DNA of 64,000 nucleotides. It comes from Blastococcus_B deserti. GTDB taxonomy: Bacteria > Actinomycetota > Actinomycetes > Mycobacteriales > Geodermatophilaceae. Position 1 is the first letter of the stretch; the number at the start of each line of letters is the position of its first letter. The stretch is from contig NZ_JBHUHP010000016.1 in NCBI RefSeq assembly GCF_042682525.1, positions 124,001-188,000 on the forward strand, written 5' to 3'. The translations under genes and the position numbers were made by a program. Below are positions 18,406 through 25,998 of the stretch, piece after piece. The notes under the pieces were generated by a model, which was given only the letters and a program-made list of their open reading frames with translations, had not been told where the DNA came from and ran no database searches.

Positions 18406-18960
18406 TTAGGTCTTCTTGGCGGTGCGGCGGGGCGCGCCGCGGACGTGGATGCGTTCCCTCTGCGGGCCCAACAGGCTGAGGATCTCGACCGGCTGGTCAC
18501 CGGCGGGTACGAACCAGTGCGGCAGCCGGGTGTCGAACTCGGCGACCTCGCCGGGCCCCAGGGTGAGGTCGTGGCCGACCAGGATCAGCCGCACCCGCCC
18601 GGCCAGCAGATACAGCCATTCGTGGCCCTCATGAGTGCGCAGTTCCGGTTCCCCAGGCTCGGGCGGGATGATCGTCTTCCAGGCCTGGATGCCTCCGGGG
18701 TTGCGGGTCAGCGGCACGACGATGCGGCCGCCTCGGCGCCGTGGGGTGAACCGCACCTGGGGGTCGCCGACCTCGGGCGCGCCGAACAGCTCCTCCAGCG
18801 GAATCCGGTGCGCCTGCGCGGTCGGCAGCAGCTCCAGGCTGGGCCTGCGCTGGCCGGACTCAAGCCGCGACAGGATGCTCTTGGAGATGCAGGTCGCCGC
18901 GGCCAGCTCGGTCAGCGTGTCTCGCGCTGGGTCTGCACCCGCTTCGTCTCCGTGGAGCGC
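18406..18960 (-). pseudogene. XRE-family regulator with C-terminal cupin domain, N-terminus frameshifted
   Basis: The protein reads well from LTELAAATCISKSILSRLES (helix-turn-helix) through GQRRPSLELL. A cupin domain follows: HEGHEWLYLLAGRVRLIL, then LGPGEVAEFDTRLPHWF and GPQRERIH. Family members begin with a helix like LRALRRQRETT just before the HTH. Here the matching piece (TKRVQTQRET) is in another frame and ends in a stop, so the first helix is disconnected. Either the gene is broken or one base is wrong near 18925. The in-frame sequence further upstream is not protein-like. XRE-cupin proteins usually sense a small carboxylate or amine through the cupin. It lies beside the LuxR gene and within the two palindromes. 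Confidence 0.6.
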
Positions 18961-19129
18961 GGCTTGGTGACCACCGCGCAGCCGTCTCGCCGATGGCAAG
19001 GACCTCGGCCTGATGCCACGACCCTCACCGCCCCGGCCCGCGCTGCCGTCTGCGACCGGTAGGCACGGGCTGCTGCCCGGCTCGCTGGCGGGTCCGGCTC
19101 CACCCGCGTACGACGCTGCCCTCCGTCCC

Positions 19130-19225
19130 GGTTCACCATCCGGATCACCAAACATGGTGATCCGCTCTCACCATCCGTCTCCCTACGTTCCTACGCACCG
19201 GCGCACGCCGGACCACCGGCCATGA
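19130..19225 (+). promoter_or_regulatory. Palindromic promoter/operator element, copy B (drives the rightward operon)
   Basis: CGGATCACCA-N4-TGGTGATCCG lies at about 19140-19163, with GCTCTCACCA to its right, then CTACGTTCCTAC and ACGCCGGA, as in copy A. TTCACCATC lies to its left. Copies A and B align over roughly 75 bases in the orientation of their own downstream operons, but their loops differ (AACA here; CACT in copy A when that copy is read on its own minus strand). The stretch 18961-19298 otherwise holds no gene. The element sits upstream of the DUF4389 gene and also upstream of the divergent XRE gene. Confidence 0.6.
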
Positions 19226-19298
19226 CGACCGAGGGTGCAGGCGGCGACCGACCGCGCACGCCGCGGCGGATCAGCACCTGCCATGTGGAGGAGGAGAC

Positions 19299-20051
19299 GT
19301 GACGGAGAATCAAACGCCCTACCCGGTCCGCGTCGACGCGTCCGAGGACGCGCCGTCACGGGGATTGTGGCTGGTGAAGTGGCTGCTGCTCATCCCTCAC
19401 TTTGTCGTACTGGTGTTCCTGTGGCTGGCGTTCTACGTGGTCGGCGTGATCGCATTCTTCGCCGTCCTGTTCACCGCGCGCTACCCGCGCGGACTGTTCG
19501 ACTTCAACGTCGGTGTGCTGCGCTGGTCGTGGCGGGTGCACTACTACGGCTACTGGGCGCTCGGCACCGACCGCTATCCGCCATTCACCCTGGCCGACGT
19601 GCCGGACTACCCCGCCCACCTCGACGTCGCCTATCCCGAGCGGCTCTCCCGCGGACTCGTGCTGATCAAGTGGTGGCTGCTGGCCATCCCGCACTACCTG
19701 ATCGTCTCGATCTTCGTCGGCGGCGGGATCTGGCTGGCCACCCGGGCCGGTGACGCCGACGGCAGCTGGGCGGCCAGCGTCAGCCTGCTCTCCCTGCTGG
19801 TGTGCATCGCCGCGATCGTGCTGTTGTTCACCGGCCACTACCCCAAGCCGCTGTACGACTTCATCCTCGGCGTGGACCGCTGGGTCCTGCGGGTGGCCGC
19901 CTACACCGCACTGATGACCGACCGCTATCCGCCGTTCCGCCTCGACCAGGGCGGCACCGACCCCGGCTCGGCGCCCGCCGGCCCCCTGCCGCCCGCCCCC
20001 GTCGGCCTGCCGGCGACCCCACCTCCCACCCCGGCCGCGCCGGCGCGGTGA
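19299..20051 (+). CDS. DUF4389 family membrane protein
   Basis: The 250-residue protein contains two similar halves. Each has a paired hydrophobic segment and the family's aromatic motifs: LVKWLLLIPHFVVLVFLWLA with ARYPRGLFDFNVGVLRWSWR and TDRYPPF, then LIKWWLLAIPHYLIVSIFV with GHYPKPLYDFILGVDRWVLR and TDRYPPF again. Four transmembrane helices are expected, followed by a Pro-rich cytoplasmic tail (about 215-250). The function is unknown. The GTG start is supported by GGAGGAGGAGAC directly upstream; it is the first gene behind promoter element B. Confidence 0.82.
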   Translation: MTENQTPYPVRVDASEDAPSRGLWLVKWLLLIPHFVVLVFLWLAFYVVGVIAFFAVLFTARYPRGLFDFNVGVLRWSWRVHYYGYWALGTDRYPPFTLADVPDYPAHLDVAYPERLSRGLVLIKWWLLAIPHYLIVSIFVGGGIWLATRAGDADGSWAASVSLLSLLVCIAAIVLLFTGHYPKPLYDFILGVDRWVLRVAAYTALMTDRYPPFRLDQGGTDPGSAPAGPLPPAPVGLPATPPPTPAAPAR

Positions 20052-20272
20052 ACACCCACCGTCCCCACCCATGGACCGCAGGACTGCCCGTTCCGCTGGC
20101 GCCGTCCGGGAGTCAGCCGCAGCTCCGCCGGCTGCACCCGTTCTGACCCGGTGAGCCCCTGGCCGCCCCGGGATGGCGACCCATTCCGGGGTGACCAGGC
20201 ACACGAACTCCCACCCAGTCCGGCCGACGCGTACACGTCTCGACTCCAGCATCGATCGCAAAGGAAACCGTC

Positions 20273-20811
20273 ATGACGATCACCGGCAAGACCACAGAAG
20301 CGGTCAGAGCCCCGATGAACACGAGGCGAATCGCCACCATCACGGGCTGGTTGATGGTGGTCACCTTCGTGACCTCGATCCCCGCGTACTTCATCTTCTA
20401 CGCCCCGGTGCGATCCATGACCGGGCGTTCCTGCTCGGCCCAGGCATCTTCGCCGGCGTCGCGAACGGAATGATCCTGAGTTACCTGATGTATCGGTCCG
20501 GCTTGGTGCCACGAGGCATGGCGATGCTGGGACTCATCGCAGGTCCAGTGCTCGTCGCGGCGGCTATCGCCGTCATGTTCGACGTCATCGAGCGCGGCGG
20601 CACAGTGCAGGGCATCGCGACGATTCCGGAGTTCATCTGGGAGCTGTCCTTCGGCATCTACCTCATCGTCAAGGGATTCAAGCCGTCTCCGATCACCCCC
20701 GACAGCCTCACCGAATCCGGACCCGTCCAGCGCGACGGCGGGTCGGGAGTGCCAATGCCGCGACGCGGCAAAGGCCTCGTCGCAAACACGCGCCCGGCAG
20801 AGCGCCCATAG
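20273..20811 (+). pseudogene. DUF4386 gene with internal deletion and frameshift
   Basis: The start is good (AAGGAAACC before ATG), and the first 42 residues give the DUF4386 N-terminus (RRIATITGWLMVVTFVTSIP). The protein then jumps, in a different frame, to the family's C-terminal part (LSYLMYRSGLVPRGMAMLGL, then FIWELSFGIYLIVKGFKPSP). About 100 residues of the middle are missing compared with the intact homologue at 14275. This is a deletion plus frameshift near 20415, not a single-base sequencing error. Confidence 0.75.
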
Positions 20812-20844
20812 CAACACCACCCGGGCCCACCTGAAGAAGGAGTC

Positions 20845-21306
20845 ATGAACGTCGATCAAGTACTGGACACGCCCCGGCCTCTCGGGGACGGCGTGGCAGA
20901 GCTACCGCTGTGGCGGCTGAACCTCATGCGCGTCGGCTACGCCGTGATGGGCGTCGGTCTGGCCGTGGTGAGGTGGCCGGACGTCATCTTCTACGACCGG
21001 TCCATGCCGCTGTTCGAGGGAGTCGTCGCGGTCCTTCTCACCGCCATGTCACTCCTGGCATTCCTGGGGCTGCGGTACCCCGTCCGGTTGCTGCCGATCC
21101 TGCTCTTCGAGTCCCTGTGGAAGCTCATCTGGCTCTCCGTGGTCGCCCTGCCCGCGGTGGTGGCCGGTGACGTGGACGCGGCCACACGAGAGGTGATCGT
21201 CAGCTGCTCGCTGGTCGTCATCATCCTGGCCGTCATTCCGTGGCGATACGTCTGGCAGCACTACGTCACGGCGCAGGGCGATCGGTGGCGGGAAGCAGCC
21301 GCCTGA
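20845..21306 (+). CDS. Small four-helix membrane protein of unknown function
   Basis: The 153-residue protein has four hydrophobic segments (about 25-42, 57-75, 79-105 and 117-133) and short loops. The conserved-looking motif RYPVRLLPILLFESLWKLIW precedes the third helix. Family members often lie near DUF4386 genes, but I cannot name the family with certainty. The start ATG follows GAAGGAG with good spacing. It is the last gene of the rightward operon and is followed by a hairpin. Confidence 0.65.
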   Translation: MNVDQVLDTPRPLGDGVAELPLWRLNLMRVGYAVMGVGLAVVRWPDVIFYDRSMPLFEGVVAVLLTAMSLLAFLGLRYPVRLLPILLFESLWKLIWLSVVALPAVVAGDVDAATREVIVSCSLVVIILAVIPWRYVWQHYVTAQGDRWREAAA

Positions 21307-21324
21307 TCGACAAGGGCAACGAGG

Positions 21325-21350
21325 CCCGCCACCCGTACGGGGGAGGCGGG
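21325..21350 (+). terminator. Hairpin after the DUF4389 operon
   Basis: CCCGCC-A-CCCG-TA-CGGG-GGA-GGCGGG can form a two-part stem starting 18 bases after the stop at 21306. There is no T-run, as is common in high-G+C actinobacteria. Confidence 0.45.
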
Positions 21351-21579
21351 TCTCCGCCGTGTGCGCCGGACTTGGACGCTCAGGGCAGCGGCCAGAGGCC
21401 GCGCCCCCAGTCCTAACAGGCTAGGGCGGCGAAGCCGGGAGGACTGAGTCACGTTCGACTCCGGTCCTTACATACATGTGATTGGTGTGGAGAGTCGCCG
21501 ATCGTTCCGCCGACCCGGCGCGGCCGCAGTTGCCACCTCGAACCACGGCACCCGAACCGGCAACGGGCCGAACTACGGC

Positions 21580-21760
21580 GAGGAGCCGCTCTTCCGGCCG
21601 CCATACGTGGCGCTCAGGCACGCGGAAGGCACGTGGTCCGCCCGACTTCACGCTGACCAGCCAACATGGCGCTTGGAGTCTCAAGCCTTCCAAGCTGGCC
21701 ATGCCGGTTCGATCCCGGTCACCCGCTCCACGTACTGACCAGCTCATATGCCCGTCTACA
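21580..21760 (+). repeat. Direct repeat copy 2 with tRNA-Gly(UCC) 3' half (attachment-site scar)
   Basis: Bases 21682-21730 give CAAGC-CTTCCAA-GCTGG, the T-arm GCCGG-TTCGATC-CCGGT, the acceptor 3' strand CACCCGC and T-CCA. The 5' half of the tRNA is missing. The upstream flank (AGGAGCCGCTCTTCC, AGGCACGCGGAAGGCACG, GACCAGCCAACATGG) and the downstream flank (ACGTACTGACCAGCTCATATG) match copy 1. The region 21351-22063 holds nothing else I can recognise. Short open frames across the scar, ending in VTRST-like peptides, are artefacts of the tRNA sequence. Confidence 0.75.
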
Positions 21761-22063
21761 CAAGTCAACGAGGCTTTGACGTCGCTTTCGTGCCTCAACG
21801 GCGCTGACCCCTGTTGACCGCTGACCACCGGCTTTGGCCGGTGCTTAAGGCACGGATACGGCAGGAAGCTGCCGCCCGCGCCGCTGTGCCTCGGGCCGAC
21901 GGCCGTCTCTCGCCCGTCTCACGGGGATGGGCCCGGACCCGACGGGCGGGCCCTGCAGCCGTACGAGTGCAAGTGCGTGCTACCGGGTTTCTGCTGGGCA
22001 GCGCCTCGGGGTTGATGCCCAGCTGCTTGCCGATCCGGCCACCCGCGCCGGCGCGGGTGGCGG

Positions 22064-22267
22064 GACACCTTCGGCCTGACCCATGTCCCGCGGCCCGAGG
22101 ACTGGCTGATCATGCCGGTCGACTACACGGGCTTCCGCCTCAAGCCGGTCGGATTCTTCGACCGCAACCCCACGCTCGACGTCCCGCCAGACGCCAGCGC
22201 CCACTGTCAGTCGCGATCGGCCGGTGCGGCGGACGGCGCCGCGGCGGACGGCTGCTGTCACAGCTGA
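22064..22267 (+). pseudogene. C-terminal scrap of a copper-containing primary-amine oxidase
   Basis: The frame reads DTFGLTHVPRPEDWLIMPVD, then YTGFRLKPVGFFDRNPTLDV, and ends HCQ...CCHS. This is the signature end of copper/topaquinone amine oxidases, in which HTFGLTHFPRPEDWP contains a copper-ligand His and the chain often ends in HCHG-like residues. In this copy the usual HT before FGLTH is DT. Everything upstream of it (over 550 residues) is gone. The loss is notable because a flavin amine oxidase and a MoaF-like gene, typical partners of copper amine oxidase loci, follow 2-7 kb downstream. Confidence 0.7.
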
Positions 22268-22314
22268 CGTCGGTGTCGGGGACACTCGATCCCCTCACGA
22301 CGAACGGGAGACCC

Positions 22315-22908
22315 GTGCCGAAGCTGGTGGACCGGGAAGTACGGCGCCAAGAGATCCTGGAAGTGACCTGGCGACTCATGGCGACGCGAGGTGCCGACGC
22401 GGCGACGATGCGAGAGATGGCCCGCGAGGCGGGTCACGCCAACGGAGCCCTGGCGCCGTACTTCGCCGGCAAGGACGAGCTCGTCGAAGCTGCGTTCGTC
22501 CACGTCTTCGACCGGACGAACGACCGCATCCGGAGAGCGGTCGTCGGGAAGCGAGGGCTGTCCGCGCTCCGGGCCTTCCTGGTGGAGGTCCTGCCGGCCA
22601 CTGAGGACACCCGACTGGAGGCGCGGATCGTGCTGCCGTTCTGCAGCCGGACAGTCGCCGACGATCGCTTCGCCGAGCTGAACGACGCTGCCATGCGGCG
22701 ATGGCGCCAGGAGCTGCGGCGGTTGGTCGCCGAAGGGCGTGAGGACGCCGACGTCACCGTCGACACGCCGGACGACGTGCTGGTCGAGCAACTGGTCGCG
22801 ACCGCACTGGGGCTTCAGGTGCTCGCTCTGCTCCCCGGGTCACCAACCTCCGCGGACACGCAGCTGGCCATGCTGGAGTCCGCCCTCACCGCGCTCTCCC
22901 CCCGCTGA
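22315..22908 (+). CDS. TetR family transcriptional regulator
   Basis: The 197-residue protein has a TetR N-terminal helix-turn-helix (about 10-55: RRQEILEVTWRLMATRGADA, REMAREAGHANGALAPYFAGK). The ligand-binding domain is all-helical. The GTG start follows GGGAG at normal spacing, and the sequence upstream is the unrelated amine oxidase scrap. BetI-type proteins share the GALAPYF-like recognition helix, but the ligand is unknown. It is convergent with the TetR remnant and TetR gene to its right. Together they may be several generations of amine-responsive repressors. Confidence 0.8.
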   Translation: MPKLVDREVRRQEILEVTWRLMATRGADAATMREMAREAGHANGALAPYFAGKDELVEAAFVHVFDRTNDRIRRAVVGKRGLSALRAFLVEVLPATEDTRLEARIVLPFCSRTVADDRFAELNDAAMRRWRQELRRLVAEGREDADVTVDTPDDVLVEQLVATALGLQVLALLPGSPTSADTQLAMLESALTALSPR

Positions 22909-22915
22909 CCATCGG

Positions 22916-23280
22916 TCAGCTCAGCGGCCGCAGCAGGTCTCGGAGCCGCTCGATCCCCGCCCCGGTGGCCGCCGGGTCGTCGAGGCAGACCTGCTGGAAG
23001 ACCAGTCCGTCGACAGCCGCAAAGACCGGGTGTACCGGGGCATCGTCCGCGCGGATGCCGGCAGCTCCAAGTTCGACCTTCAGTGCATCCCGATAGGTCG
23101 CCTAGACCTGTTCCACCTGCGGGTGCAGCTTCGGTCGTCGCCTGGCCTCAAGTATCAGTTCGTACTGGAACGGCTGGTCGTCGGGGTTGGTGCTGACCAT
23201 CTCGACGACACCTGCGAAGGCTGTCCCGCCCCGGGTCTGATGGAGGCTTTGGTCCGCCCCGGCTCCCGTGGAGTCGAGCA
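22916..23280 (-). pseudogene. TetR regulator remnant, C-terminal half with in-frame stop
   Basis: On the minus strand the frame ending at 22916 reads NPDDQPFQYELILEARRRPK, then an in-frame TAG (23102-23104). It continues ATYRDALKVELGAAGIRADD, VFAAVDGLVFQQVCLDDP and IERLRDLLRPLS. This parallels the intact TetR protein just downstream (DDAVFQYELILESRRRPELR, then VFAALDGLVFQQVCLGQ). The DNA-binding half is absent. It is a decayed tandem paralogue. Confidence 0.75.
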
Positions 23281-23313
23281 ACTGGAATCCTGGCCACTTG
23301 GCCCCAGAGGGAG

Positions 23314-23892
23314 TCAGCGTAGGCGACTCAGTAGCCCACGCAGCTGGTCGAGGGCTGCTTCGGTAGCCCCGGTTTGGCCCAGACAGACCTGCTGGAACAC
23401 CAGACCGTCGAGGGCCGCAAATACCAGGTGCACCAGGTTGAGGTCATCCGGCAAGCCGCAGGCCTTCATCTCCACCCGCAAGGCCTCTCTGTACGCCTCG
23501 TAGAGGCGCTCGACATGAGGCCGCAGCTCGGGTCGCCGGCGTGACTCCAGGATCAGCTCGTACTGGAAAACCGCGTCGTCAGCGTCCTGCTCGAACCAGG
23601 AAGTGACCCCGACGAACAGCGCAGAGACGTCTCCACTGCCAGGCGCCGAACTGAGCGACGCAACGCCGTGATCGAGGGAGAACTGCAGGGCTTCTTCGAT
23701 CAGCGCATCCCGTGAACCGAAGTGGTGTGCGACGAGTCCGTGCGCGACGCCTGCTTCCGCTGCCACCGAGCGGTACGTGAGGTGACGCAGCCCCCGGGTC
23801 GCGCCCACGCGCACCGCAGCAGCCAGCAGCGCGGCCCGACCCTCGCCGTACCGCGGGCCGCCGCGCAGCAGCGCCGTCTCAGCGGCGGTCAA
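23314..23892 (-). CDS. TetR family transcriptional regulator, probable regulator of the amine cluster
   Basis: The 192-residue protein has a TetR helix-turn-helix at about 12-60 (LLAAAVRVGATRGLRHLTYR, VAAEAGVAHGLVAHHFGSR). The C-terminal domain contains FQYELILESRRRPEL and LDGLVFQQVCLGQ, as in a familiar actinobacterial subgroup next to amine-metabolism genes. I choose a TTG start because GGGAGG lies six bases upstream of it; the ATG further up has no such site. It is divergent from the flavin amine oxidase gene, and the 342 bases between them contain inverted-repeat sites, so it probably represses or de-represses that operon in response to an amine. Confidence 0.78.
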   Translation of the reverse strand: MTAAETALLRGGPRYGEGRAALLAAAVRVGATRGLRHLTYRSVAAEAGVAHGLVAHHFGSRDALIEEALQFSLDHGVASLSSAPGSGDVSALFVGVTSWFEQDADDAVFQYELILESRRRPELRPHVERLYEAYREALRVEMKACGLPDDLNLVHLVFAALDGLVFQQVCLGQTGATEAALDQLRGLLSRLR

Positions 23893-24020
23893 GGCATACC
23901 TCCCTGCAGCGAAGCCCCAGCCCCGAGGCGGCATCGACCCCCGGGCACCCGCAACCAGCCTCGCGCATCCGCGAGCGCGCCGCTGGTACGGACACCAGGA
24001 TGCCTCAAGAAAATCAACGC

Positions 24021-24089
24021 TGTCCACTTGACCAGTTTCACTGACTCGTGCATCTTGTGTGCCAGCGATCACATCTGTCCAACTGGACA
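24021..24089. promoter_or_regulatory. Candidate TetR operator pair upstream of the amine oxidase operon
   Basis: TGTCCAACTGGACA at 24076-24089 is a perfect palindrome (TGTCCA-AC-TGGACA). TGTCCACTTGACCA at 24021-24034 is an imperfect version of the same, 55 bases away. Both lie in the 342-base divergent region (23893-24234) between the TetR gene and the amine oxidase gene, a place where a TetR dimer would normally bind. No gene is seen in the rest of this region. Confidence 0.5.
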
Positions 24090-24234
24090 ACTTGTGGTTG
24101 AGAGCCACCTGCACTTCCCGTCGGTGCCAACCGGAGATCCCGGACGGCGCCTGTCTCACGGCCACACCACCGCGGGCGGCCAATCCCTCAAGCCCCACCT
24201 GCGTCTGCAGGACTCGTGCACCAGAGGAGACCCA

Positions 24235-25590
24235 GTGACCACCTCCCCCGACGCCGACGTCGTCGTCATCGGCGCCGGCTTCGCCGGCATCGCCGCCGCG
24301 CGCGAGCTAGGCCGACAAGGACACCGCGTGGTCGTCCTCGAGGCCCGCGACCGCATCGGTGGTCGTACCTGGACCGAGGCTCGCCTGGGGCGTGACCTCG
24401 AGCTCGGCGGAACCTGGGTGCACTGGATCCAGCCGCACGTCTGGGCCGAGCTGACGCGCTACGGCTTGGGTGTGGTCCCCTCGCCGACTCCGGTGAACGG
24501 CTACTGGATCACCGACGGCCAGCGGCACCAGGGCACCGCGCAGGAGTTGCTCGAACTGATCGACCGCGGCATGGCGGCGAGCACCCTTGAAGCGCTCACC
24601 TACTTTCCCCGCCCCTACGAGCCGCTTCTCCTCGGTGAGCAGCTCCAGGAGCTCGACCGGACGTCCATCCGCCAGAAGCTGGAACAGGCTGGCCTGTCCG
24701 CGAGCGAGTTCGACGCCGTCGAGGGCATGTGGGCCACCAACTTCAACGGGCCCACTGACGTCGGTGGCTACGCGCAGGCCCTCCGGTGGTGCGCCCTCGC
24801 CGGTGGCAGTTGGCAGCTCATGTTCGAGGCTTGCGCCACGTACAAGATCGTCGGTGGAACCCGCCGCCTGATCGAGGCCATGCTGGCGGACTCCGGCGCC
24901 GAGCTCCGTCTCGGGGCTGAGGTCACCGCCGTGGCGCAGGATGCCGACAGTGCCACCCTGACCCTCACGGACGGGACCACGCTGACCGCGGCCGCCGTGG
25001 TGGTGACCCTCCCCCTCAACGTGCTCGACAGCATCACGTTCGACCCCCCGCTCTCCGACACCAAGCGCCGAGCCGCCCAGCAGGGGCAGACGTCCAGAGG
25101 GACGAAGGTATGGGCCCGCCTCCGCGGCGAGTACGAGCCCTTCGTCGCGCTCGCACCGGGCTCGGCGCCCCTGACGCTGTGCCAGGTGGAGTACGTCGAG
25201 GACGGCACAACCGTGGTGGTGGCTTTCGGTGCCGACAGCGGGCGACTCGACGGCACCGATCGCGCGGCGGTCGAGCAGGCCCTCCGAGCCTGGCTGCCCG
25301 ATGTCGAAGTCCTCGATGTCGCCTGCCACGACTGGGTCGCCGACCCGTTCTCCGGCGAGACCTGGCCGATGTTGCGCGCCGGCCAGCTCACCGGCGCCCT
25401 CGCCGAACTGCAGCGACCCGAAGGCCGGGTCCTCCTGGCCGGCGCCGACTACGCCAGTGGCTGGGCCGGGTTCATCGACGGCGCCATCGAAAGCGGCTTG
25501 CGCGTCTCCCGGAACGCCCACGCCCTTCTCACCGCCGACGTCCACGCACCGGACGCGGAACCCGCCCTCCCGGCGCTCACCGGCGCCTGA
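24235..25590 (+). CDS. Flavin monoamine oxidase (FAD amine oxidase family)
   Basis: The 451-residue protein is an FAD-dependent amine oxidase. The N-terminal dinucleotide-binding loop is VVVIGAGFAGIAAARELG (about 9-26), and the flavin-binding motif EARDRIGGRTWT is at about 39-50. The FAD C-terminal motif is GRVLLAGADYASGWAGFIDG, with Asp-Tyr-Ala replacing the more usual Glu-x-Thr pattern. It would convert a primary amine to an aldehyde with release of ammonia and hydrogen peroxide; the covalent-FAD Cys of mitochondrial MAO is not evident. The GTG start is preceded by AGAGGAGA. It heads an operon with an ABM protein and a permease, and the copper amine oxidase scrap upstream suggests it took over the oxidation step. 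Confidence 0.85.
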   Translation: MTTSPDADVVVIGAGFAGIAAARELGRQGHRVVVLEARDRIGGRTWTEARLGRDLELGGTWVHWIQPHVWAELTRYGLGVVPSPTPVNGYWITDGQRHQGTAQELLELIDRGMAASTLEALTYFPRPYEPLLLGEQLQELDRTSIRQKLEQAGLSASEFDAVEGMWATNFNGPTDVGGYAQALRWCALAGGSWQLMFEACATYKIVGGTRRLIEAMLADSGAELRLGAEVTAVAQDADSATLTLTDGTTLTAAAVVVTLPLNVLDSITFDPPLSDTKRRAAQQGQTSRGTKVWARLRGEYEPFVALAPGSAPLTLCQVEYVEDGTTVVVAFGADSGRLDGTDRAAVEQALRAWLPDVEVLDVACHDWVADPFSGETWPMLRAGQLTGALAELQRPEGRVLLAGADYASGWAGFIDGAIESGLRVSRNAHALLTADVHAPDAEPALPALTGA

Positions 25591-25622
25591 GCCCCACCCA
25601 AACCCACCCCGAGGAGACCACC

Positions 25623-25919
25623 GTGACCCGACACCTCGTCGAGTTCGTCCACGTCCGCGTCCAGGAGGGCAAGGAGGACGAGTTCCTCGCCAGCCGCCCC
25701 GGGGCCGTTGCCGCCGTCGCGGCCGCGATCCCCGGCTTCGTCGCCGCCCCGGTCATCGCCAAGGGCGAGGACGGCCTGTGGACCGACGTCTGGATCTACG
25801 ACAGCACCGAACAGGCCGAGGCGGCCAACGCCAAGGCCGCCGACATGCCGGAGTTCGCCCGCATGGCCGCCGTCAGCGAGGTCGTCTCCATCGACATGGC
25901 CTGGATGCCGGTCGCCTGA
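25623..25919 (+). CDS. Small ABM-like (dimeric alpha/beta barrel) protein
   Basis: The 98-residue protein has an alternating pattern: HLVEFVHVRVQEGKEDEFLA, PGFVAAPVIA, WTDVWIYDSTEQAEAANAK. This is consistent with the antibiotic-biosynthesis-monooxygenase/dimeric alpha-beta barrel fold. Members act as small oxygenases, isomerases or heme/ligand binders, and no catalytic residue is diagnostic here. The GTG start follows GAGGAGACC, 32 bases after the amine oxidase stop, so it is co-transcribed with the oxidase and probably handles its product or substrate. Confidence 0.65.
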   Translation: MTRHLVEFVHVRVQEGKEDEFLASRPGAVAAVAAAIPGFVAAPVIAKGEDGLWTDVWIYDSTEQAEAANAKAADMPEFARMAAVSEVVSIDMAWMPVA

Positions 25920-25998
25920 CCGGGAGCCAGCCAAGTAGCGCAGACGTCCTGCACACAACCTCAGCCGATCACGCTCACCCACCTGCGAGGAGTCCGCC

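Noticed and set aside
21478..21817. Short ORFs ending in peptides such as QAFQAGHAGSIPVTRST
   Set aside because: These arise from translating the tRNA-Gly 3' half and are well-known annotation artefacts; similar ones occur at the other three scars.
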